64,000 nucleotides of DNA from Gallaecimonas sp. GXIMD4217 (GTDB lineage: Bacteria > Pseudomonadota > Gammaproteobacteria > Enterobacterales > Gallaecimonadaceae), in the NCBI RefSeq assembly GCF_038087665.1, contig NZ_CP149925.1, positions 1,205,455 to 1,269,454 on the forward strand, in the 5' to 3' direction. Positions 15,288 through 23,587 of the stretch are shown one piece after another. Under the pieces are notes generated by a model, which had not been told where the DNA came from, did no database searches, and was given only the letters and a program-made list of their open reading frames with translations. Positions within the stretch are counted from its first letter, which is position 1; every line of letters starts with the position of its first letter. The translations under genes were made by a program, and so were the position numbers.

Positions 15288-16508
15288 GCAGGGCCGGATT
15301 ATGCTTTGTTAAATCCATTAACCAAAGAACAGTTCTGACCTGAACTTCCCGTTCCAGGCCGCCTTCCGCCGCTTGCTCGGCTTGCTGACCTGCAGTGGGT
15401 GCTGCTGGAGCAGGTTCAGCACGATCCGTCGTAGCAACGCCATCTTCTTGGCATTCTCCCGGTCGCCTATCCGGCTGCAGTCTTCCCTGAAGGTCACATC
15501 CAGCACCCAATGCTGCTGGTTCTCGATATGCCAGTGCTGGCGGATCCCGTCTGACACAAACGCTGGGTCGATATCCAATGAACTCAGGTAGTAATGGGTG
15601 TCGATGCTCGTCCGTCCCTGGTGGCTGCGCTCCCGCTCCATCGCGATAACGGACTTCGCCGACGGCCACTTCTTCGCCAGCTCTTTGGACAGTGTGGCCG
15701 GCAACTGGAACACCGTCCGCCGCTCCTGCCGGCCATGGCCTTGTTCCGTTTGCTCATGCTGGGGGAGTCCCGCTGCACCGCTATCCCAATGGGGCTGGAA
15801 GATCCCTTCTATGGCCTCACGCAAGGTCGGCTGGTTGCCTTTGACCTGGACGATGTAGTCGCCCTTACGCTTGCTGATCTGGTGCAGTGTTTCCCTGTTG
15901 CAATGCAGGGCATCAAAGGTCAGCACAGCGTCGCGGATATCCAGCATGGTCAGCAGCTCTCGCACCGCTACCAACTCTCCTCCTTTGGTTGCCGTGGCTT
16001 GCTGGAACAGGGTGACACCCTGCTCGCTATCGAAGGCCGAGACCAGGTGCAGCGCTTGCTCTTTACCTTGTTGATTGACCGCCCCACGCAGGGTCTTGCC
16101 ATCAATGGCGATGAGCTGGCGGCCATTGGCTTGGCGCAAGTGATTGACCCAGCTAAACAGGGCCAGTACCAGGCATTGTGCATCCACGGCCTTGATGATG
16201 CGGGCGATGGAATGGCGGGTGGGGATCCCCGCTTCAAATGACCGGTGTTGGCGGAGCCAATCCAGGTGCTCATGGCCGAACTCTTCGATATCAAGCCAGC
16301 CTTCACAGCCAGAGGCCATGGCAGACATCACCAAGAAGATGACATCGACGAGGTTGTGTTGGCGGTTGATGGGGGAGCGGGTATCTTCGATGAGGGTCAA
16401 GTGGTCAAACAGGGACATGGGAGTGGAGCCGGCAGAGTAACATGGCGGATCGGATCACGCCCAAGCGAGATAGTTCCCTGCCGTTAACAAAGCATAATCC
16501 GGCCCTGC
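15288..16508 (-). mobile_element. complete ISAs1-family insertion sequence, 1221 bp
   Basis: Perfect 25-bp terminal inverted repeats run from 15288-15312 (GCAGGGCCGGATTATGCTTT and on) and 16484-16508. An 8-bp target duplication, GAATAAAA, stands at 15280-15287 and 16509-16516. The element landed inside a 29-bp palindromic unit next to the Rhs core. It carries one intact transposase gene. Confidence 0.92.
15318..16418 (-). CDS. ISAs1-family transposase
   Basis: A 366-residue DDE transposase of the ISAs1/H-repeat group. The family N-terminus DHLTLIEDTRSPINRQHNLV, the first catalytic region IAIDGKTLRGA, the second region FDALHCNRET and the late HWHIENQQHWVLDVTFREDC segment with the Glu are all present, so the catalytic triad looks complete. 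Length is normal for the family. The gene fills the element between the inverted repeats, so the element may still be active. Confidence 0.92.
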   Translation of the reverse strand: MSLFDHLTLIEDTRSPINRQHNLVDVIFLVMSAMASGCEGWLDIEEFGHEHLDWLRQHRSFEAGIPTRHSIARIIKAVDAQCLVLALFSWVNHLRQANGRQLIAIDGKTLRGAVNQQGKEQALHLVSAFDSEQGVTLFQQATATKGGELVAVRELLTMLDIRDAVLTFDALHCNRETLHQISKRKGDYIVQVKGNQPTLREAIEGIFQPHWDSGAAGLPQHEQTEQGHGRQERRTVFQLPATLSKELAKKWPSAKSVIAMERERSHQGRTSIDTHYYLSSLDIDPAFVSDGIRQHWHIENQQHWVLDVTFREDCSRIGDRENAKKMALLRRIVLNLLQQHPLQVSKPSKRRKAAWNGKFRSELFFG

Positions 16509-16528
16509 GAATAAAAGGGGTCAGAACC
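16509..16528. repeat. half of a palindromic unit at the left of IS4 copy A
   Basis: GAATAAAAGGGGTCAGAACC is the exact reverse complement of the 20 bases at 17861-17880 to the right of IS4 copy A. The copy is therefore flanked by inverted, not direct, copies of its target. Confidence 0.75.
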
Positions 16529-17860
16529 TGAGGCATCCCCACGAATAGTCTTTTAATTTCAGCTGGTTATCAATAATAGCGGGAACATTCATGGCGTTTG
16601 GTGATCAGATCAATCGCCAAAAATCACTAACCAAAAAACGCCATGAGTGTACGCACTATCTTGACCAACATCGTGACGCTTGTCACACCCAAAATGCACA
16701 AAACTCGCCGAAATGCCGTGATGGACTGTGTGTTGAGCCTGGCCGGTGGCAGCGCGGCAACGGTGACCAGCATCGGTCGCGGCATCGAGTCAAAAGCCTT
16801 CGAAAAACACAACATCAAGCGCGCCGATCGGCTGCTTTCAAATTCCCACTTGCAGCGAGAACAGCTGGTTGTCTATGCCGCCATCTGCCGGCTTTTCTGC
16901 TGTACCAAGCGCCCCGTGATCGCCGTCGATTGGTCGGATCTGGATAGGGTCAAAGGCCACTTCCTGCTGCGGGCGGCCATGACGCTGAATGGTCGCCCCA
17001 TCACCCTCTACCAGGAAGTGCATCCGCTTAGCACCAAAGAGAAACCCGCCGTACATGTGCGTTTTCTGGCCATCCTGTCGGCCATGCTGCCACCGGGTTG
17101 CCAGCCCATTATCGTCACCGATGCCGGCTTCAAGTCTCCCTGGTTCAGGCAGGTCGAGGCGCTTGGATGGCATTTTGTCGGGCGCGTTCGCAAACCCAAT
17201 TTCTACTCACTTGACCAAGGTGACACCTGGCAGTGCATCAGCCACCTTTATGGCCAGGCTTCACAACGTCCCAAGTGATGCGATGGTCTGCTGGCCCGCT
17301 ACAAGCCGTTCGCCTGCACCCTGACCCTATACAGGCAAAAAGGCAAAGGCCGGCAATCACTCACCCCGGATGGCAGTAAACAGCGGGCCGGACAGTCAAT
17401 CAAGCATGCCCAAGGCGCCAAGGAGCCTTGGCTGCTGGCGTCCAACCTGCCGAAAGCCCGTCACCACAGCAAGCAGGTCGTCGCCATCTACCGGCAGCGC
17501 ATGCAAATTGAAGAAGGCTTCCGGGACATGAAGTCTGCCCAACTCGGATTGGGCTTCGAGAACAGCAGAAGCACCAAGCCTGCTCGCATCTGTATCCTGC
17601 TGTTGCTCTCGACCCTGGCCTCGCTGGTGTTGGTGCTGCTCGGACTCACCATGACGGTAGGCAACCAGCACGGCCGCTTCCAGGCCAATACGGTGAAGAG
17701 CAAACGCGTGTTGTCTTTCCATACCCTGGGGCTTCGAGCCGTCAGCAAGCGCCTCAAGTTCACGAAAAGGCAGTGGCAAAAGGCCCTTGCTCACTACCGC
17801 GAGCTGCTACATGCAACAAGCTGTGAGCAGGCATGGAATTAATTTCGTGGGGATCCCTCA
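16529..17860 (+). mobile_element. IS4-family insertion sequence, copy A, 1332 bp
   Basis: Ends are TGAGGCATCCCCAC and GTGGGGATCCCTCA, a 14-bp inverted repeat with one mismatch. Its length equals copy C exactly. The transposase gene has a nonsense mutation. Flanking target sequence is inverted rather than directly repeated, unlike copies B and C. Confidence 0.9.
16643..17842 (+). pseudogene. IS4-family transposase, copy A, internal stop
   Basis: Nearly identical to the 399-residue transposase at 22182-23381. A CGA to TGA change gives a stop at 17276-17278 (after QASQRPK), splitting the protein before the catalytic Glu. The later part keeps the IS4 signature YRQRMQIEEGFRDMK (Y-2-R-3-E-6-K). 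The copy is probably inactive on its own, but its ends could be mobilised by the intact copy C. Confidence 0.9.
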
Positions 17861-17880
17861 GGTTCTGACCCCTTTTATTC
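17861..17880. repeat. half of a palindromic unit at the right of IS4 copy A
   Basis: GGTTCTGACCCCTTTTATTC, the inverse of 16509-16528. It is the left boundary of the segment 17861-18984 that appears to be inverted. Confidence 0.75.
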
Positions 17881-17889
17881 TTTTCACTA

Positions 17890-18348
17890 TTAATTTTCAT
17901 TAACAATGAAAATTACGCTTTCTTTTGTTTCAACAATGTTTTCATTAAGAAAGCAGTAGCCGCTCACACTATCACTTGCATTGCAAGCCCATTCATCATT
18001 CTCCTTTGGGATGATGTGGGCAGCGAATGACTTCTTTTTATCCTTGCAAAATATGTAGGCTTGATCGGATTTAAAATCAGCTGTTATCCAGAAAAATAAG
18101 GCAGCAAAGTCTGAACGCCCATGCTGATAATATAAATCTTTTACGCTGCTGGCTGGTGAGATGATGTATTGACAGTCAAACAGTTCGCCAATCACTTCAT
18201 GATCAAAACCTTTTGTCGAGAGGACTGCCTCTTGGATATAAGAAAAGAATCTGTAGTTATACGAAAAAAGAACAATTAAAGATGAAATAATGAATAAAGT
18301 GGGTGCAACGACCCACCTAAGAATTTTCTTACTTATATTGCAGCGCAT
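17890..18348 (-). CDS. putative immunity protein for Rhs tip 2
   Basis: A 152-residue AT-rich protein with one N-terminal membrane segment (about residues 12-30, [18 protein letters not shown]) and a periplasm-facing remainder containing several Cys (DCQYI, CKDKK, WACN, YCFLN). The start overlaps the end of Rhs tip 2 by 16 bases. A membrane-anchored immunity protein would suit a toxin acting at the membrane or in the periplasm, and tip 2 ends in a hydrophobic stretch. Function is inferred from position. No family is recognised. Confidence 0.6.
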   Translation of the reverse strand: MRCNISKKILRWVVAPTLFIISSLIVLFSYNYRFFSYIQEAVLSTKGFDHEVIGELFDCQYIISPASSVKDLYYQHGRSDFAALFFWITADFKSDQAYIFCKDKKKSFAAHIIPKENDEWACNASDSVSGYCFLNENIVETKESVIFIVNEN

Positions 18349-18968
18349 ACACCAGCTCCAACCAAAAGAATAAGAGATGCAAATCCAGTGGCTCCCCCAA
18401 AGTTTGACATTGTTGCTTCTTCCATCCCTTCAACGGTCAATTCATCAATTTCGCTGTTAACTTTACCAAGCTCTATTGCACACTGCACTTTTTCTGCATT
18501 GCTATCGCTTTCATTGTATTTGTTAATAAGGCTTTCACGTTTCTGTAGTAGTGCTTGCATAGTTGGACTATTAATATGGCTTTTTATCTCTTCGCTAGCT
18601 TTTCCTACCCCAGCCCAACCCAACAAGTAGTCAAGACCACCTAATCCACCAACGGTAGCTAAGCAAAGTCCTATTTGTCCAGTAGGGTCAATTCGAAGTA
18701 GGGGATTATTTCCAACATACGTGTAAGTGTTGAGCCCTCCATTAAGTCCAATAGGATCACTCTGAACATACCGTCCTGTTGCTGCATCATAATCCCTATG
18801 CCAGTTCTGCCAGGTGGCGCTTTCCTTGTCCCAATATTGGCAGGGGAAGCCAATGTTGACTTGGCCAATGCCAATATTGAGGACGGAACGACTGAAGGTG
18901 TCGTTACGTGCTTCCCACACCACAGTCTGGCTTTGGTTGGTGACCTGCTCCGGGCGACCAAGGTGAAT
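18333..18968 (-). pseudogene. Rhs tip 2: end of core plus variable toxin-like C-terminus, separated from its core
   Basis: From [20 protein letters not shown] the frame reads the last part of an Rhs core ([46 protein letters not shown]) almost identical to tip 1 up to YVGNN, then diverges. The variable part of about 120 residues has a Lys/Glu-rich helical centre and a hydrophobic C-terminus ([14 protein letters not shown]). The present open frame starts inside IS4 copy B. The missing upstream core is at 15039-15280 on the other strand, so the gene was split by rearrangement. Confidence 0.78.
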
Positions 18969-18984
18969 AAATGGGTTCTGACCC
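18965..18984. repeat. half of a palindromic unit at the left of IS4 copy B
   Basis: GAATAAATGGGTTCTGACCC directly precedes the element. Its last 11 bases (18974-18984) are the left target duplication of copy B, matching 21409-21419. Confidence 0.75.
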
Positions 18985-19791
18985 TGAGGCATCCCCACAA
19001 ATAGTCTTTTAATTTCAGCTGGTTATCAATAATGGCGGGAACATTCATGGCGTTTGGTGATCAGATCAATCGCCAAAAATCACTAACCAAAAAACGCCAT
19101 GAATGTACGCACTATCTTGACCAACATCGTGACGCTTGTCACACCCAAAATGCACAAAACTCGCCGAAAGGCCGTGATGGACTGTGTGTTGAGCCTGGCC
19201 GGTGGCAGCGCTGCCACGGTGACCAGCATCGGTCGCGGCATCGAGTCAAAAGCCTTCGAAAAACACAACATCAAGCGCGCCGATCGGCTGCTTTCAAATT
19301 CCCACTTGCAGCGAGAACAGCTGGTTGTCTATGCCGCCATCTGCCGGCTTTTCTGCTGTACCAAGCGCCCCGTGATCGCCGTCGATTGGTCGGATCTGGA
19401 TAGGGTCAAAGGCCACTTCCTGCTGCGGGCGGCCATGACGCTGGATGGTCGCCCCATCACCCTCTACCAGGAAGTGCATCCGCTTAGCACCAAAGAGAAA
19501 CCCGCCGTGCATGCGCGTTTTCTGTCCATCCTGTCGGCCATGCTGCCACCGGGTTGCCAGCCCATTATCGTCACCGATGCCGGCTTCAAGTCTCCCTGGT
19601 TCAGGCAGGTCGAGGCGCTTGGATGGCATTTTGTCGGGCGCGTTCGCAAACCCAATTTCTACTCACTTGACCAAGGCGACACCTGGCAGTGCATCAGCCA
19701 CCTCTATGGCCAGGCTTCACAACGTCCCAAGCGATGCGATGGTCTGCTGGCCCGCTACAAGCCGTTCGCCTGCACCCTGACCCTGTACAGG

Positions 19792-20874
19792 GGCCTTGTT
19801 GACCAAATCGATGGAACTTAGTCGGAGCCGGGCGATCAGATCGGCCAATCCCAGCCGTAGAAGACAACCGCCATGGCCATGAAAGCCGCTCAAAGCAAGA
19901 ACAAGAAGCCCAAGGCCAAGTACCGGGTCCGTAACTGGTCCCAATACAACGAAGCGCTGGTCAAGCGCGGCTCCCTGACCTTCTGGCTGGACGAGGCGGC
20001 CATCCGCAGCTGGCATAGCACCCAGCCCAACGGCAAGCGGGGCCGGGACCTGCATTACAGCGACCAAGCCATCACCACCGCACTGATGATCCAAGCAGTC
20101 TTCGGCTTGAGCCTGCGGGCGACGGAGGGCTTCATCAATTCGCTGTTCGAGTTGATGGGCCTGGAGCTCAGTTCGCCGGACTACAGCAGCATCAGCAAGC
20201 GGGCCAAGACGGTGACAGTGGATATCCGTCGCCCCAAGGGCCCGGTAGCGCACCTGGTGTTCGACGCCACCGGCCTCAAGGTCTACGGCGAAGGCGAATG
20301 GAAGGTGCGCAAGCACGGCAAGGAGAAACGCCGCAGCTGGCGTAAGCTGCACCTGGGTGTGGACGGCCAGGGTCACTGGCTCATCTGCGCCGAGCTGTCC
20401 TTGGACAATGTGGCCGACGGCCAGGTCCTAGCCCCTATGCTCAGGCCACTGCGCCGCCAGATAGGCAGCGTCTACGCTGACGGCGCCTACGACAGCCGGC
20501 AATGCTACGAGGAAATCGCCCACAAAAGCGCCCGCCCGCTCATACCGCCGCGAAGCAATGCCGGTTATTGGCAGGCAGGGCATCCCCGCAACGAGGCGGT
20601 GGCGGCACTCAAGGCCGGGGAGCTGGCAGAATGGAAGGTGGCGAGCGGCTACCACCGCCGCTCGATAGGGGAGACGGCGATGTGGCGGTTCAAGCAACTG
20701 ACCGGCAACCGGCTACGACTGCGCGACTATAACGGCCAGGTTGGCGAGGCAATGGCCCGGGTTGCGGTGTTGAACAAAATGACGGCCTTGGGCATGCCGG
20801 TCAGTGACATGGTGCGCTGACCCCGGACGGTGTTGGGGCCCACTGGCCTTGGGGCTGAATTGATCAACAAGGCC
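19792..20874 (+). mobile_element. IS5-family (IS903-like) insertion sequence, 1083 bp, nested in IS4 copy B
   Basis: Terminal inverted repeats begin GGCCTTGTTGA[C/T]CAA at both ends (18 bp with two mismatches). A 9-bp target duplication CTGTACAGG stands at 19783-19791 and 20875-20883, the duplication length of the IS903 group. The element contains one intact transposase gene and is the youngest insertion in this stack. Confidence 0.93.
19873..20820 (+). CDS. IS5-family (IS903 group) transposase
   Basis: A 315-residue DDE transposase. The N-terminal YRVRNWSQYNEALVKRGSLT, the first catalytic Asp in FDATGLKVYGEGEWK, the second in YADGAYDSRQCYE and the Glu in RRSIGETAMWRFKQLTG are all present, so the enzyme looks functional. 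Two ATGs (19873 and 19879) are possible starts. Length matches IS903-type transposases. Confidence 0.93.
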   Translation: MAMKAAQSKNKKPKAKYRVRNWSQYNEALVKRGSLTFWLDEAAIRSWHSTQPNGKRGRDLHYSDQAITTALMIQAVFGLSLRATEGFINSLFELMGLELSSPDYSSISKRAKTVTVDIRRPKGPVAHLVFDATGLKVYGEGEWKVRKHGKEKRRSWRKLHLGVDGQGHWLICAELSLDNVADGQVLAPMLRPLRRQIGSVYADGAYDSRQCYEEIAHKSARPLIPPRSNAGYWQAGHPRNEAVAALKAGELAEWKVASGYHRRSIGETAMWRFKQLTGNRLRLRDYNGQVGEAMARVAVLNKMTALGMPVSDMVR

Positions 20875-21425
20875 CTGTACAGGCAAAAAGGCAAAGGCCG
20901 GCAATCACTCAACCCGGATGGCAGTAAACAGCGGGCCGGACAGTCAATCAAGCATGCCCAAGGCGCCAAGGAGCCTTGGCTGCTGGCGTCCAACCTGCCG
21001 AAAGCCCGTCACCATAGCAAGCAGGTCGTCGCCATCTATAGGCAGCGCATGCAAATTGAAGAAGGCTTCCGGGACATGAAGTCTGCCCAACTCGGATTGG
21101 GCTTCGAGAACAGCAGAAGCACCAAGCCTGCTCGCATCAGCATCCTGCTGTTGCTCTCGACCCTGGCCTCGCTGGTGTTGGTGCTGCTCGGACTCACCAT
21201 GACGGTAGGCAATCAGCACGGCCGCTTCCAGGCCAACACGGTGAAGAAAAAACGCGCGTTGTCTTTCCATACCCTGGGACTTCGAGCCGTCAGCAAGGGC
21301 CTCAAATTCACGAAAAGGCAGTGGCAAAAAGCCCTCGTTCGCTACCGCGAGCTGCTACATGCAACAAGCTACGAGCAGGCATGGAATTAATTTTGTGGGG
21401 ATCCCTCAGGTTCTGACCCCTTTTA

Positions 21426-21482
21426 TAGTCTTGTCCCAGGTGTATGTGAAAACCTGAATAAATGGGTTCTGACCCCTTTTAT
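21426..21482 (+). repeat. short extra copy of the R1 right end with its palindromic unit
   Basis: The stretch from GTCTTGTCCCAGG through the 29-bp unit repeats 13739-13792 with one substitution. It lies between IS4 copy B and R2, so the sequence before the unit is present three times (ends near 13792, 21482 and 22067). Confidence 0.75.
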
Positions 21483-21483
21483 A

Positions 21484-22067
21484 CTGTAAAGCGACAGAAA
21501 GTAGGCAAAGAGCGCTCCCCCTAATCGCATCCAGCTCGCAGACAAGCTGCTCGCGTTCGCCAGCTAAAATGGGGCCACCGGCCCCATTTCTTAACGCGCT
21601 CACCCCTTCGGGTTCCCTCGGTTCCGTTCGCTTACCGCTGTACGTCACTGACGCGGTTCCCTCCGCGCAGTGACTCCCTCGGCGTCCTGCCTCGGTCCAG
21701 CTCACGCTCACTTCACCTCGGCTGCTCATAAGGGGCCAGACTTGGCCGCCTTGCGGCCATCAGCAGTGTAGGGTGGGTTAGCGAAGCGTAACCCACCGAA
21801 TACCCAAGATAGTCATCTGACAAGCCTGAGTTGCTAGCCATCTGTGGCGGCTCATTCCGGCCATTAGGCGATGGTTGCATTGCACCGCCCAGGCACTTAA
21901 TCTGGTGCTAATTCAGGGACGAGACCATAACCCGCCAGGGTGATATTGCAAAGATGCGATTACGCTGCAAATCCGTATCTCCATCCAATGATATCCCTTC
22001 CCGGCCTAGCATTACGCTCGTCTTGTCCCAGGCGTATGTGAAAACCTGAACAAATGGGTTCTGACCC
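21484..22067 (+). repeat. 584-bp direct repeat, copy R2
   Basis: Aligns with R1 at a constant offset of 8281 bases with few substitutions. Its left edge lacks the first inverted-repeat arm present in R1. Its right end was entered by IS4 copy C exactly at the central target of the 29-bp unit. It includes the palindrome at 21768-21801 and a hairpin at 21567-21589. No gene is recognised. Confidence 0.85.
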
Positions 22068-23399
22068 TGAGGCATCCCCACGAATAGTCTTTTAATTTCA
22101 GCTGGTTATCAATAATGGCGGGAACATTCATGGCGTTTGGTGATCAGATCAATCGCCAAAAATCACTAACCAAAAAACGCCATGAATGTACGCACTATCT
22201 TGACCAACATCGTGACGCTTGTCACACCCAAAATGCACAAAACTCGCCGAAAGGCAGTGATGGACTGTGTGTTGAGCCTGGCCGGTGGCAGCGCTGCCAC
22301 GGTGACCAGCATCGGTCGCGGCATCGAGTCGAAAGCCTTCGAGAAACACAACATCAAGCGCGCCGATCGGCTGCTTTCAAATTCCCACTTGCAGCGAGAA
22401 CAGCTGGTTGTTTATGCCGCCATCTGCCGGCTTTTCTGCTGTACCAAGCGCCCCGTGATCGCCGTCGATTGGTCGGATCTGGATAGGGTCAAAGGCCACT
22501 TCCTGCTGCGGGCGGCCATGACGCTGGATGGTCGCCCCATCACCCTCTACCAGGAAGTGCATCCGCTTAGCACCAAAGAGAAACCCGCCGTGCATGCGCG
22601 TTTTCTGTCCATCCTGTCGGCCATGCTGCCACCGGGTTGCCAGCCCATTATCGTCACCGATGCCGGCTTCAAGTCTCCCTGGTTCAGGCAGGTCGAGGCG
22701 CTTGGATGGCATTTTGTCGGGCGCGTTCGCAAACCCAATTTCTACTCACTTGACCAAGGCGACACCTGGCAGTGCATCAGCCACCTCTATGGCCAGGCTT
22801 CACAACGTCCCAAGCGATGCGATGGTCTGCTGGCCCGCTACAAGCCGTTCGCCTGCACCCTGACCCTGTACAGGCAAAAAGGCAAAGGCCGGCAATCACT
22901 CAACCCGGATGGCAGTAAACAGCGGGCCGGACAGTCAATCAAGCATGCCCAAGGCGCCAAGGAGCCTTGGCTGCTGGCGTCCAACCTGCCGAAAGCCCGT
23001 CACCATAGCAAGCAGGTCGTCGCCATCTATAGGCAGCGCATGCAAATTGAAGAAGGCTTCCGGGACATGAAGTCTGCCCAACTCGGATTGGGCTTCGAGA
23101 ACAGCAGAAGCACCAAGCCTGCTCGCATCAGCATCCTGCTGTTGCTCTCGACCCTGGCCTCGCTGGTGTTGGTGCTGCTCGGACTCACCATGACGGTAGG
23201 CAATCAGCACGGCCGCTTCCAGGCCAACACGGTGAAGAAAAAACGCGCGTTGTCTTTCCATACCCTGGGGCTTCGAGCCGTCAGCAAGGGCCTCAAATTC
23301 ACGAAAAGGCAGTGGCAAAAAGCCCTCGTTCGCTACCGCGAGCTGCTACATGCAACAAGCTACGAGCAGGCATGGAATTAATTTTGTGGGGATCCCTCA
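22068..23399 (+). mobile_element. IS4-family insertion sequence, copy C, complete, 1332 bp
   Basis: Ends are TGAGGCATCCCCAC and GTGGGGATCCCTCA. An 11-bp direct duplication, GGTTCTGACCC, lies at 22057-22067 and 23400-23410. The transposase gene is intact, so this copy is the likely active source. Confidence 0.93.
22182..23381 (+). CDS. IS4-family transposase, intact
   Basis: A 399-residue DDE transposase. Catalytic regions include the first Asp in VIAVDWSDLD, the second Asp in PIIVTDAGFKSPWF, and the IS4 signature YRQRMQIEEGFRDMK, in which Y, R, E and K have the canonical spacing Y-2-R-3-E-6-K. The frame is uninterrupted, unlike copies A (nonsense) and B (insertion). An ATG at 22182 gives a typical length. 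Confidence 0.93.
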   Translation: MNVRTILTNIVTLVTPKMHKTRRKAVMDCVLSLAGGSAATVTSIGRGIESKAFEKHNIKRADRLLSNSHLQREQLVVYAAICRLFCCTKRPVIAVDWSDLDRVKGHFLLRAAMTLDGRPITLYQEVHPLSTKEKPAVHARFLSILSAMLPPGCQPIIVTDAGFKSPWFRQVEALGWHFVGRVRKPNFYSLDQGDTWQCISHLYGQASQRPKRCDGLLARYKPFACTLTLYRQKGKGRQSLNPDGSKQRAGQSIKHAQGAKEPWLLASNLPKARHHSKQVVAIYRQRMQIEEGFRDMKSAQLGLGFENSRSTKPARISILLLLSTLASLVLVLLGLTMTVGNQHGRFQANTVKKKRALSFHTLGLRAVSKGLKFTKRQWQKALVRYRELLHATSYEQAWN

Positions 23400-23460
23400 G
23401 GTTCTGACCCCTTTTATTTCTTTTATTTCGCTGACCCCTTTTATTTCGTGCTTTTATTTC
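23400..23460. repeat. cluster of CTGACCCCTTTTATTTC units
   Basis: The right half of the palindromic unit at 23400 is followed by tandem partial copies: TTTTATTTCG recurs four times, with a second CTGACCCCTTTTATT at 23431. This is a likely target for further insertions. Confidence 0.6.
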
Positions 23461-23499
23461 GAGCCTCACCCTGCCTCGGTCAAGATGGATGTCCTCTTC

Positions 23500-23587
23500 A
23501 CTTTCTGCTGATCCAGTTACAAAGATTAAAAGCAAATGGAATGGATGGGGTTATATTTCTTTTAATGGCTATGAAATAGTCCATTAG
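23500..23587 (+). pseudogene. 3' fragment of an unidentified AT-rich gene
   Basis: One frame reads SADPVTKIKSKWNGWGYISF and ends NGYEIVH then TAG (23585-23587). There is no start or domain upstream, only repeats. Composition resembles the immunity genes, so it may be the tail of a third tip or immunity gene. It overlaps the convergent ORF at 23584. Confidence 0.4.

Larger units (their letters stand above)
19099..21390 (+). pseudogene. IS4-family transposase, copy B, disrupted by insertion
   Basis: The N-terminal two thirds (to about residue 231, LTLYRG) and the C-terminal third (from RQKGKGRQS, 20880 on) match the intact copy C. They are separated by the IS5-family element at 19792-20874. 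No internal stop like that of copy A is seen, and the R residue at 19730s is retained, so disruption is by insertion alone. Confidence 0.9.
18985..21408 (+). mobile_element. IS4-family insertion sequence, copy B, interrupted by an IS5-family element
   Basis: The ends match those of copies A and C. Removing the nested IS5-family element and its 9-bp duplication leaves exactly 1332 bp. An 11-bp direct target duplication GGTTCTGACCC flanks it (18974-18984 and 21409-21419), so this insertion has not been rearranged at its ends. Confidence 0.92.

Noticed and set aside
23400-23460. Short tandem repeats as a CRISPR array
   Set aside because: Units are about 10-18 bp without regular unique spacers and no cas genes are nearby.
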